This document shows, piece by piece, positions 32,909 through 40,071 of a stretch of 40,071 nucleotides of DNA (its first letter is position 1; each line of letters starts with the position of its first letter). The translations under genes and the position numbers were made by a program. This DNA comes from an uncultured Lachnospiraceae bacterium (GTDB lineage: Bacteria > Bacillota > Clostridia > Lachnospirales > Lachnospiraceae): the NCBI GenBank assembly GCA_949740725.1, contig CATJIO010000085.1, positions 1 to 40,071 of the forward strand, read 5' to 3'. The notes beneath the pieces were generated by a model that worked only from the letters and a program-made list of their open reading frames with translations, did no database searches and had not been told where the DNA came from.

Positions 32909-33700
32909 ATGGGCGTTTATGCAATTACCGGCGGCTCCAGCGGCATCGGGGCCAAAACAGTAGAATTGTTAAAAAAGAGGGGAAACCAGGTGGTAAACAT
33001 TGACTTAAAAAAATGTGATATCCAGGCCAATCTGGCCACCCCGGAAGGGCGGCAAAAGGCCATTGATGAACTCCACCGGATGCATCCGGATGGCCTGGAC
33101 GGATTAATCTGCAGCGCCGGCGTTTCCGGAGCCTGCGGAAATCTGGAGTTAATCATCTCGCTAAATTTTTTCGGCACAATTTCCATCGTAAAAGGCGTCT
33201 ACGATCTGTTAAAGAAAAAAGGCGGCACCTGTGTGGTGACCACCTCCAATACTATCTCCCAGGGCGCAGCCAGAATGGACATTGCTGACCTGCTGAATAA
33301 TAATAACGACGACGAACAGCGGCTTCTGAACCTGGTGTCACGGATGGACGGGACCAACCTGAGCGTGGGAAACAGTATTTATGTGGCAACCAAATATGCC
33401 TTAGCCCGGTGGATGCGCCGCCACTCTGCCTCTTACGCGGCCAACGGCGTCCGAATCAATGCGGTGGCACCGGGAAACGTAAACACTGCCATGACCGCCA
33501 CCATGTCTTCCAACGCAAAATCCGCATTAAACGCTCTGCCTATTCCCACAAAATACGGCAGGGAGACCCTGATGGATCCAGAGGAAATCGCCTCCGTCAT
33601 CGTCTTTCTCTCCTCAGATGACGCCAGAGGGGTCAATGGAAATGTGATGTTTGTGGACGGAGGCACCGATGCGCTGTTAAATACAGAAAAAGTATATTAA
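32909..33700 (+). CDS. Short-chain dehydrogenase resembling 3-alpha-hydroxysteroid dehydrogenase
   Basis: The 263-residue NAD(P)-dependent oxidoreductase has the Rossmann motif TGGSSGIG (7-14), ICSAG at 67-71, and the catalytic S113, Y158 and K162 (YVATK). The overall pattern matches the 3-alpha-HSD of Comamonas as I recall it: a short N-terminal half with NLATPEGRQKAIDEL and DGLDGLICSAG, and an insertion before the catalytic Tyr (about 120-150). A steroid or bile-acid hydroxyl is therefore a candidate substrate, but carbonyl reductases of this subfamily act on many compounds. AGGAGG precedes the ATG at 32909. An NTF2-like gene follows 44 bases later. Confidence 0.85.
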   Translation: MGVYAITGGSSGIGAKTVELLKKRGNQVVNIDLKKCDIQANLATPEGRQKAIDELHRMHPDGLDGLICSAGVSGACGNLELIISLNFFGTISIVKGVYDLLKKKGGTCVVTTSNTISQGAARMDIADLLNNNNDDEQRLLNLVSRMDGTNLSVGNSIYVATKYALARWMRRHSASYAANGVRINAVAPGNVNTAMTATMSSNAKSALNALPIPTKYGRETLMDPEEIASVIVFLSSDDARGVNGNVMFVDGGTDALLNTEKVY

Positions 33701-33744
33701 GTGACACATTTATCCGAGAAAAAACATTTGTCAGGAGGACAAGT

Positions 33745-34077
33745 ATGAAACCCATCCAGCAATTCATCGAAGTAATTGAAAATAAAGATTTTGCCGCCCT
33801 GGGCGCTCTGTTCACCCCAGACGGACATTACTGTGACTACTGTGCCAATGGAACCGCACAGCATGAATACCATCTCTACGGAAAAGAAGCCATAGCCATG
33901 TTCTTCCGGAATAAATTCCTTTTCCGCCAATACTCCATCATGGGCGCCGCCGTACTGGATGACCGGCATGCGGAGTTTATCGCTTCCTTTGGCGGATATA
34001 ATATTATGGCGATCGTTACTCTGCAGCAGCTCTCAGAGGATGGACACATCAAGCGGCTGACTGTACGGCCTAAGTAA
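33745..34077 (+). CDS. NTF2/SnoaL-like small protein
   Basis: The 110-residue protein has the pattern of the NTF2-like cone fold: an N-terminal helix (PIQQFIEVIENKDFAALGALF), then TPDGHYCDY, a GKEAIAMFFRNKF helix and C-terminal strands ending in IKRLTVRPK. The fold includes ketosteroid isomerases, cyclases, dehydratases and binding proteins. Asp and His residues at DGHYCDY could line the pocket, but no catalytic set can be assigned with confidence. AGGAGG lies before the ATG. It is the second gene after the SDR and probably acts on the same compound. Confidence 0.75.
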   Translation: MKPIQQFIEVIENKDFAALGALFTPDGHYCDYCANGTAQHEYHLYGKEAIAMFFRNKFLFRQYSIMGAAVLDDRHAEFIASFGGYNIMAIVTLQQLSEDGHIKRLTVRPK

Positions 34078-34107
34078 GAACGCGCAAATGTAGTGGAGCG
34101 GGAAAGC

Positions 34108-34761
34108 CTACTCGCCAAATACCGCCTTGTAATCCGCCTGGAATTTCTCAATTCCCGCAGCCGTCAATGGGTGGAAGGTCATCTGCTCGATTACCTTATA
34201 GGGAACAGTAGCAATATCCGCCCCTGCCTTTGCGCAGTCGATCACATGGATAGGATTCCGGATGCTGGCGGCGATAATCTGGGTTTCAATGTTATGTACC
34301 TGGAAAATTTCTGTGATCTCCATAATCAAGTCAATCCCTGGCATAGAAATATCATCCAGCCGGCCTAAAAAGGGAGAGACATAAGTAGCGCCGGCCCGGG
34401 CGGCAAGAAGGGCCTGGGCGGCAGTAAAGATTAAGGTAACATTGGTCTTGATTCCTTCGGCAGACAACGCCTTTACCGCCTTTAAGCCTTCCATAGTCAT
34501 CGGGATTTTCACCACCATATTGGGATGGATGGCCGCAATCTGGCGGCCTTCCTCAATCATCCCCTTGGCATCCGTAGTGGTTGCCTTTACCTCGCCGCTG
34601 ATAGCGCCATCTACGATGGAAGTGATCTCCTGAATCACCTGAGTAAAGTCCCTCCCCTCCTTGGCAATCAGAGATGGATTCGTCGTCACACCGCAGATTA
34701 CCCCCATGTCATTTGCCTTCCTGATTTCTTCAATGTTTGCCGTATCCACAAAAAATCTCAT
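34108..34761 (-). CDS. tal: Transaldolase (TalC/MipB small type)
   Basis: The 217-residue barrel has [13 protein letters not shown] near the N terminus, Schiff-base K85 in VVKIPMT, and [32 protein letters not shown]. It closely follows Bacillus subtilis YwjH-type transaldolases. A Glu in SGEVKAT stands where E. coli fructose-6-phosphate aldolase has Gln, favouring transaldolase in the pentose phosphate pathway over FSA activity. The ATG at 34761 has AGGAGG 8 bases upstream; an open frame extends to 34785. It converges on the NTF2-like gene with no obvious terminator between them. Confidence 0.93.
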   Translation of the reverse strand: MRFFVDTANIEEIRKANDMGVICGVTTNPSLIAKEGRDFTQVIQEITSIVDGAISGEVKATTTDAKGMIEEGRQIAAIHPNMVVKIPMTMEGLKAVKALSAEGIKTNVTLIFTAAQALLAARAGATYVSPFLGRLDDISMPGIDLIMEITEIFQVHNIETQIIAASIRNPIHVIDCAKAGADIATVPYKVIEQMTFHPLTAAGIEKFQADYKAVFGE

Positions 34762-34830
34762 CTTGTATTCCTCCTTTGTATTCATTTTCTCACTATTGGA
34801 TTCAGTATAAAAGTAAATTGAATATTTCCC

Positions 34831-35931
34831 TCAGAACCATGTCAGATAATAGTAAGGCAAAAACAGCCTGCCTATCCATCCTGCTCCTTTTACATACCGC
34901 CCCACGTCCAGAAATACTGGACAGAAGATCAGGCTGCCCACCATAAAAAATGGAATCAGGCTGCACAGCAACCCTTCCTTCCCTGTCACCCGCTTTATCC
35001 CCATGGCAAAGGATGCCGTCAGAAGGCAATAGGCCAAAAGAGGCAATAGCTCCCTGCCAAAGCTGATGAATTCTCCGGAGGCCCACAGCGCCCCCAAACC
35101 GGAAAGGGCGGCCAGGAGCACTGGTGCCAGGATACTTGCCAGACGGCAGAAGATCCGCTCCGCTCCAGACAGCATGAAAAACAATCCCCGCCGCTCATCC
35201 TGTCCCAAAGTCACTGCGCCATACAAGCCGGTGATAAAAATAAACACAGCTGCAAAACCCCGCACCGGAAATATGGTTCTCTCTCCCCTTAAATCAGCTG
35301 ACTGGCCAGAGGGATCCGTCATGATTTCCCTCTCCTGCGCCTCTTCGCGGTAGGTAAAGTGGAAGGTACTTCCATTCTGCTGAATACGTTGATACTCTTG
35401 GTCTGCCTTCAAAAGCCAGTCCTCATCCATAACCTCCTCCGAAAATAGTCCTCCATTGCGAAGATAGTCGAGAAATAAGATCCGGTCATACTCCTCGATC
35501 ATCAGGGAGAAAAAGGTCTCTGTAGACAACTGTCCTGCCACCGTGGAGGGCGCCTCGTAAAGGCGGATAGCATTTCGAAGCTTCTTATTTGCCAGTTTCT
35601 CCTCCAATCCCTTACCAATCACATACCCACACTCTGCACGGCGGGTCGCCACATCCTCTTTAAGCTCTTCCAGGCTGTCCGCACGGTAAAAGGAAAACAT
35701 GCCTTCCTCCCCGCTTTTATACGATACCAGTTTCTCTACCAGCCTTTGATCAAAGCTGTCTTCCTCCCCCTCCTCAGCAAACACTGCGATTCGGATCCCA
35801 TTCTCGCTGGCCTTTTCCTCTTTTCCAAAGAACCAGGCTCCAGAGGGAAGGAGTAAAAGGAGGAGGAGAAAGGCCGGACGCTTCATATACCGTTTACAAG
35901 ACAGCAGGAGCCACAATAAACATTTTCTCAT
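34831..35931 (-). CDS. ABC-2 type exporter permease, second subunit
   Basis: The 366-residue protein has one N-terminal membrane segment, a large extracytoplasmic domain (about 40-225) and five or six C-terminal segments starting at VRGFAAVFIFITGLYGAV. This layout is typical of ABC-2 (DrrB/YhaP-like) permeases. The ATG follows directly on the stop of the first permease gene (TAG then ATG), so translation is coupled. It is the last gene of the four-gene operon with the ATPase and zinc-ribbon protein. Substrate unknown. Confidence 0.8.
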   Translation of the reverse strand: MRKCLLWLLLSCKRYMKRPAFLLLLLLLPSGAWFFGKEEKASENGIRIAVFAEEGEEDSFDQRLVEKLVSYKSGEEGMFSFYRADSLEELKEDVATRRAECGYVIGKGLEEKLANKKLRNAIRLYEAPSTVAGQLSTETFFSLMIEEYDRILFLDYLRNGGLFSEEVMDEDWLLKADQEYQRIQQNGSTFHFTYREEAQEREIMTDPSGQSADLRGERTIFPVRGFAAVFIFITGLYGAVTLGQDERRGLFFMLSGAERIFCRLASILAPVLLAALSGLGALWASGEFISFGRELLPLLAYCLLTASFAMGIKRVTGKEGLLCSLIPFFMVGSLIFCPVFLDVGRYVKGAGWIGRLFLPYYYLTWF

Positions 35932-37107
35932 CTAGTGCCTCACCCCCGTTGCCAGTATCCAAAATACTGCCCCATATCCGGCGCTTTTCAGCCATGCCAC
36001 CCAGTCTGCCTTTCCCAGCACAGCGGAGAGCCCGCACTCCATCATACTGGAAGTGGGAAGGAGAGGGGAAATGCCGCGTATCCCTTCTGGAAGAAAGACA
36101 GACGGAACCATCCCTCCAGAGAGGAATAGCAGAATCATGGAAGCGGCTGACAGAGACATCACCAGTCCCATAAGGCTCTTGGTGCATTCATAGAAAAACA
36201 GCGACATGGATGCCGCCAGGAAGCACATGAAGAACAGCGCTGGAGCCATCACCCAGGAAAATTCCAGAAATCCCGCCCAATGCGCCCCCAAGCAAAAGAC
36301 CAGACCAGCCGTCATAAGGAGGAGGCCCAGACATATAATCTTCGTGAATCGGTGCCACAACGGGCTTACCCCAAAAAGTCGCAGCTTTTGCTCCAGCTCC
36401 AGGCTCTCGCCAGTCAGATAGCCAGACGCCGGGATCACCTCCAGCAAAAGGTACAATACCAGTGCGCTGATGACATAAAACTGAAGGCTGTTTACATCGC
36501 CGGAAGCCTGAACCAGCTCCCTCTGGAAGTAATTCGCCCTAGGCAGGGAATAAGCCAGGTATCGCTGATTTAATTCTGCCTCCAACTCCGGAATCTTCTC
36601 CTCCAGGCCGGAAGCATGGAGAAGCTGATCCCCCGCATAGATCCCGGCCTGGGCTGCCCCCAGGATTCTGGCCCCTGCCAAAGTCAGCTCCTTAAACACC
36701 GCGCTTTCTAATCCTCCCGCGGAAAGAAGAACGGAAACCGGCGGGTTGGATCCATTCATAATCCCCTCTACCATTCCCTCCGGAACCTGCATGATTCCCA
36801 TCACCCTTCCTTCCCGAAAAGCGCCCCTGGCCTCCTCCTCATCCATAAAAGCAAAATCACAAAGGCTGCTGACGCTGTCCAGGGAGCCCAGCATGCGGAC
36901 AGCCATCTCAGCCATGGTATCCTCCTCCGGTAAAACCACTCCCACAGATATTCGTCCCAGGGTCGCCTCCCCGTTGAGCGCCTTACTGGCAGCGAAGGCA
37001 ATGGTGCATAGCATCGCCATCAGCACCACTGCCCCCGCCGCCATATGAGGAAGACGCTTCCACGCCCGCTTAAACTCAATATTCAATATGTTAAGTCGTG
37101 CAGTCAT
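35932..37107 (-). CDS. ABC-2 type exporter permease, first subunit
   Basis: The 391-residue protein has the same layout as its neighbour: a first membrane segment (about 21-42), an external domain (about 50-205) and a membrane domain of about six segments (LQFYVISALVLYLLLEVIP onward). The external part has a VGVVLPEEDTMA strand-helix start like other ABC-2 permeases with large periplasmic-type domains. It likely pairs with the next permease as a heterodimer. Its ATG overlaps the stop of a five-codon leader ORF at 37104-37121, which carries the better AGGAGG site. Confidence 0.8.
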   Translation of the reverse strand: MTARLNILNIEFKRAWKRLPHMAAGAVVLMAMLCTIAFAASKALNGEATLGRISVGVVLPEEDTMAEMAVRMLGSLDSVSSLCDFAFMDEEEARGAFREGRVMGIMQVPEGMVEGIMNGSNPPVSVLLSAGGLESAVFKELTLAGARILGAAQAGIYAGDQLLHASGLEEKIPELEAELNQRYLAYSLPRANYFQRELVQASGDVNSLQFYVISALVLYLLLEVIPASGYLTGESLELEQKLRLFGVSPLWHRFTKIICLGLLLMTAGLVFCLGAHWAGFLEFSWVMAPALFFMCFLAASMSLFFYECTKSLMGLVMSLSAASMILLFLSGGMVPSVFLPEGIRGISPLLPTSSMMECGLSAVLGKADWVAWLKSAGYGAVFWILATGVRH

Positions 37108-37121
37108 TCCTTTCTTGTCAT
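37104..37121 (-). promoter_or_regulatory. Five-codon leader ORF coupled to the first permease
   Basis: ATG ACA AGA AAG GAA TGA follows AGGAGG and its stop overlaps the permease ATG (ATGA). The permease itself has AAAGGA directly against its start, which is too close for normal initiation. Reinitiation after the leader is a likely way the permease is translated; this is inferred from spacing alone. Confidence 0.45.
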
Positions 37122-37148
37122 GCCTCCTGAAACACTCTTCATTCTAAG

Positions 37149-39014
37149 CTATAGCCCCAGACTTTCCAGAAGCTTTTCGCCATTTTCAATGATTTCCATG
37201 CCCAGACCTATCCATTCCATCTGGCTGGCGGAAATTATGTCAAAGGTTTCTCCAGATATCGGCTCAATGGCGCCCTCCAAAGGCCTTACATAAAGTTCTC
37301 CTGCCAGAGTGATATACTGTCCGGCAAATCCTTCTTCCATCCGAAGCTCCTCTATGCTGACATGGAAATTCTTTCCCTTCTCCAGCTGATCCACCTGGCC
37401 AGACAGGGAAATCGTCCCCAGTTTCTGCCGATCTGCCATAACATCCGCCTGAATGTGGAAGCTGCCGTCCCCAATCTCATAAGTGGAGGTGTAGGTCCCG
37501 CCAAAGGACTCGTCAATCGCATTGATGTCCAGGGAAATATCATCTGTCAGCACAGTATCATCATAGCTTCCGTTCCGGAGAATATTCATGGTAATGTGCT
37601 CCCCCTCAGAAGACAGGTCCACCATTGCCTTCATATTCTGAAGCCGGTAAACGCCGCCCTGCAGCTCCAGGTTAAAAGCCACATCCACCACCACCCCATC
37701 GTCCGTGATGGTGGTGACGCCGGAAAATGCCGCCAAATCTCCCTTCTTCGTCAGATAAACCTCCATATTCACATCACTCATGGATTGATCCAGAATCTGA
37801 ATCAGCTCATCCACCTGCTCCTCCAGATCTGCATACGTCTTTTCCGCCTGTTCCTCCGGACTTCCCATGTCAAAGCTCTGGCCCATAATCGCATTGATCT
37901 CCGCAGTCATCTGCAGCTGTCGGACAAAGTCATCCCGAAGGGTCTCATCTTGGAGAAAGAAATCTGAGGACTCCTCCAAGAAATGGATCATGGAATCCTT
38001 GCTGATGAAGGTGGTATAGCCCTGGCAGTCCATCTCCTTGCCATCCACCGTAAAGGCTTTCTTCTCCCCCTTTTCCACAGTCAAAGCTTCCTGGAACTTG
38101 ACCTTGGCCTGGCAGCCCTCCCGGTAGCGCTCCATCAGGGCTTCCATGTCAAAAGGTTGGTTTCCCCCGCCTTCGCCGCTCTCCGCAATCTGCTGAGAGG
38201 CGCGCTCCATCAGGGCGGCGTAGGCGTCAATGTCAAATCCTTGCTGTTCCATGAGCGGTCCTAAAAACGGGGACTCCTTCATCCGATCCGCCAGCCCGTC
38301 ACTAACATCAAAGAGAAATACATTGGAAGAAAGCTGGGGTATGGAAACCAGCACCTTTTCCTCTCCATAATATGCGTCAATATTCACCAGGTCCATGCCA
38401 CCGTAAATCACCCCTGCGTCAAAGGCTACTGTCTGGGTAGAGGGGCTGCTCTCTGCCGTAAACCGCAGGCCGCTCTCCCGAAGCATATCCACCCCCGGGA
38501 GGGAGCTTCCGGATAAGGTCAGTTCAAAGCCCTCTTCGATGTCCTCACTGTTAAGCATTTGGGATAACTGGGACCAGCCGAATATCTCCTCTCCTGGGGA
38601 AACCTGGCCTTCCTCTGAAAAAGCCTGCTCAAAGGCATCGATCACCTTCTCCTTGGGCGACTTGGCATTCATCATCACAGCCGCCGCGCCGATCCCGCAC
38701 ACGGCTACTGCCGCCGCGCCGATGACAATCCATTTCCCCTTGCCCTTTTTCCCTTCCTCTGGCGCGGCCTGGGGGATGACCGGTTCTCCGGTCTCAGTCC
38801 GATCTGCCAGACTGATTTGCTCCGACGAGGCGCTGGTCTGGCCAGCAGTATTCTCTGCCTCTGGTTCCTTCACCGGTATCTGGGAGGCAGCTTTGCCATC
38901 CGTCCCAGCCTCTCCTGATGCCGGCGGCAGCTCCTCCTGCCCTATAGGCCCATTACAGTGGGGGCATGTTTTTACCTCCTCCGATATTTCTTCCATGCAA
39001 AATGGACATTTCAT
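37149..39014 (-). CDS. Zinc-ribbon membrane protein of the ABC exporter operon
   Basis: The 621-residue protein begins with a zinc ribbon (CPFC at 3-6, CPHC at 17-20). A Ser/Glu/Pro-rich linker, a basic patch (EEGKKGKGK) and one membrane segment (about 94-114, WIVIGAAAVAVCGIGAAAVM) follow. Then comes a 500-residue domain expected outside, of alternating strands and acidic helices with few Cys. The layout resembles zinc-ribbon/TM sensors such as TcaA or YvbJ proteins, but I see no clear sequence match. AGGAGG lies 9 bases before the ATG at 39014. It sits between the ATPase and the two permeases, so it is likely an accessory subunit or sensor. Confidence 0.75.
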   Translation of the reverse strand: MKCPFCMEEISEEVKTCPHCNGPIGQEELPPASGEAGTDGKAASQIPVKEPEAENTAGQTSASSEQISLADRTETGEPVIPQAAPEEGKKGKGKWIVIGAAAVAVCGIGAAAVMMNAKSPKEKVIDAFEQAFSEEGQVSPGEEIFGWSQLSQMLNSEDIEEGFELTLSGSSLPGVDMLRESGLRFTAESSPSTQTVAFDAGVIYGGMDLVNIDAYYGEEKVLVSIPQLSSNVFLFDVSDGLADRMKESPFLGPLMEQQGFDIDAYAALMERASQQIAESGEGGGNQPFDMEALMERYREGCQAKVKFQEALTVEKGEKKAFTVDGKEMDCQGYTTFISKDSMIHFLEESSDFFLQDETLRDDFVRQLQMTAEINAIMGQSFDMGSPEEQAEKTYADLEEQVDELIQILDQSMSDVNMEVYLTKKGDLAAFSGVTTITDDGVVVDVAFNLELQGGVYRLQNMKAMVDLSSEGEHITMNILRNGSYDDTVLTDDISLDINAIDESFGGTYTSTYEIGDGSFHIQADVMADRQKLGTISLSGQVDQLEKGKNFHVSIEELRMEEGFAGQYITLAGELYVRPLEGAIEPISGETFDIISASQMEWIGLGMEIIENGEKLLESLGL

Positions 39015-39075
39015 CTTTTCACTCCTCCTCATTTCTTCTACAGGTTCTCAATTTATGGCCTTTCCTCAGAACCAG

Positions 39076-39762
39076 CTATTGATCGCGGTTATGGAACTGG
39101 GCGATCAGCGAGCTGGCCGTCTGCTCCCTCCCGATCTGGTGAAGGCGACCTTCCCTCAGAACATAGAGCATACTGCAGAGAGACAATTCATCCATTTCAT
39201 GGGAAGTCAGCACCACGATCCCCCCTCCCTGCATATAAGCCTGAAGATATTGCCGGATAGCCTCCTTGCACTCTAGATCCAGGGCCGCTCCCGGCTCATC
39301 CATAATCAGGCAGGAGGCATGGTTTGATAAGGCGCAGGCCAAACTTAGCCGTTTCTTCATCCCGCCTGAGAGACGGCTTACCAACATGCCGCACATAGGC
39401 CGGAGCCCCAGCATGGCGGCGGGGCCATGCTCCAGATCCTCCTCCATCCGCTTTCTCCCCCCTTTATACCACAGGGATAGATTATCACGGACCGTAAGCT
39501 CCGGGATCAGCGGATTCTCCTGAGGCACATAGGCGATATAGTCATAAAATTTCCCGGGATGGGCAAACAAATCCTCCCCATCCACAATGAGGCTGCCTCC
39601 ATCCGCCTTTTGGGCTCCGGCTAAAATGGAAAGAAGTGTGGTTTTTCCGCAGCCATTGCTGCCTACAATTCCCAAGCAGCTTCCCGGCCCAGCCTTCAAG
39701 TCCACACCTCGTAATATCTCCCGCCTGCCATATGATTTTCTGATTTCTTTTGCCTCAAGCAT
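39076..39762 (-). CDS. ABC-2 exporter ATP-binding protein
   Basis: The 228-residue ATPase has Walker A GSNGCGKTT (34-42), signature LSGGMKKR, Walker B CLIMDEP followed by GAALD, and the switch His in LTSHE. It fits the CcmA/DrrA type that powers ABC-2 permeases. It is the first gene of the operon. The start is uncertain: the ATG at 39762 has only a distant AGGA, while a GTG at 39807 would add 15 basic residues. A promoter at 39840-39868 precedes both. Confidence 0.88.
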   Translation of the reverse strand: MLEAKEIRKSYGRREILRGVDLKAGPGSCLGIVGSNGCGKTTLLSILAGAQKADGGSLIVDGEDLFAHPGKFYDYIAYVPQENPLIPELTVRDNLSLWYKGGRKRMEEDLEHGPAAMLGLRPMCGMLVSRLSGGMKKRLSLACALSNHASCLIMDEPGAALDLECKEAIRQYLQAYMQGGGIVVLTSHEMDELSLCSMLYVLREGRLHQIGREQTASSLIAQFHNRDQ

Positions 39763-39839
39763 AATGATTTCTGCTTCCTGTCTATTTGATTTGTACCGTT
39801 TATTCACGGCCTCAGGCTGCGAATAAGGGATATATTTTT

Positions 39840-39868
39840 ATTATATCACATTCTGTGAGAAATTGCAC
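39840..39868 (-). promoter_or_regulatory. Promoter for the ABC exporter operon
   Basis: On the minus strand GTGCAA (39863-39868), 17 bases and a perfect TATAAT (39840-39845). The -35 is weak, which would suit regulation. Confidence 0.5.
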
Positions 39869-39960
39869 TATGGGATTTCCACAATGCGCTGTGAAGCTCC
39901 GCCTCCATACTGCAGAAGTTACTTTTCGACAAAACCTTGATAAGTTTTTACAATTTCCAG

Positions 39961-39989
39961 TTGACAATTCCCCAAAACTATATTATACT
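39961..39989 (+). promoter_or_regulatory. Consensus promoter for tRNA-Pro
   Basis: A perfect TTGACA (39961-39966), a 17-base spacer and TATACT (39984-39989), ending 11 bases before the tRNA. The match strength suits a stable RNA gene. Confidence 0.85.
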
Positions 39990-40000
39990 ACCATAGGTAT

Positions 40001-40071
40001 CGAGGCGTGGCTCAGTTTGGTAGAGCGCTGCGTTCGGGACGCAGAGGCCGCGTGTTCGAATCACGTCGCCT
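40001..40071 (+). tRNA. tRNA-Pro(CGG), missing its last few bases at the window edge
   Basis: The acceptor arm starts CGAGGCG. The D arm is GCTCAGTTTGGTAGAGC, the anticodon stem CTGCG/CGCAG encloses loop TTCGGGA with anticodon CGG (reads CCG, Pro), and the T arm GCGTG/CACGT encloses TTCGAAT. The 3' acceptor strand CGCCT is cut off; about two bases plus the discriminator (and any CCA) lie beyond the window. Confidence 0.95.

Noticed and set aside
1-40071. CRISPR array or phage-defence island
   Set aside because: No regularly spaced direct repeats and no Cas, restriction, toxin-antitoxin or other defence gene signatures were found.

Overview
This window looks like a chromosomal segment of a gut-type Clostridia bacterium, most likely a Lachnospiraceae. 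The evidence is the GlgC/GlgD glycogen pair, a B12-dependent MetH with a separate reactivation protein, HflK/HflC-type SPFH proteins, AGGAGG ribosome binding sites before nearly every gene, canonical TTGACA/TATAAT promoters, and a TnpW-type mobile-element gene at the left edge. The genus is inferred from gene content only; no 16S or marker gene is present.

Layout. Positions 1-1000 are the edge of a Tn4451/Tn916-like element (partial tnpW, a 19-codon stub of a serine recombinase) plus small unknown ORFs. 1131-6705 (minus) holds a MATE exporter, a ZnuA/ZnuC/ZnuB-type metal ABC importer and a TrkH/KtrB potassium channel subunit, tightly spaced or overlapping. 6917-9267 (minus) is an unknown 151-residue protein translationally coupled to glycogen branching enzyme. 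9424-17696 (minus) is a probable seven-gene run: hflK, hflC, metF, MetH-reactivation protein, metH, then a TrpE/PabB-like and a TrpG/PabA-like protein that both appear to have lost catalytic residues. 18075-18683 (plus) is thrH, convergent with cutC and a large transglutaminase-like protein (minus). 22518-26454 (plus) holds a lone PTS EIIC-like membrane protein and a class A penicillin-binding protein. 26672-28208 (minus) pairs cytidine deaminase with a Bmp/PnrA-type nucleoside-binding lipoprotein. 28337-30681 (minus) is glgC-glgD. 30867-31253 is a small secreted Cys/His-rich protein. 31412-34077 is a MocR-type regulator divergent from a 3-alpha-hydroxysteroid-dehydrogenase-like SDR and an NTF2-like protein. 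34108-34761 is a transaldolase. 34831-39762 (minus) is a four-gene ABC-2 exporter operon with a zinc-ribbon membrane protein. A tRNA-Pro(CGG) begins at 40001 and runs off the window.

How the genes work together. MetF makes 5-methyl-THF, MetH uses it with cobalamin to make methionine, and the separate reactivation protein replaces the C-terminal domain missing from this short MetH. GlgC/GlgD and GlgB belong to glycogen synthesis, in separate loci here. Cdd and the lipoprotein suggest pyrimidine nucleoside salvage. The most unusual content is the paired TrpE/TrpG-like putative pseudoenzymes at the end of the methionine/folate run, followed by the MocR/SDR/NTF2 module and the zinc-ribbon ABC operon.
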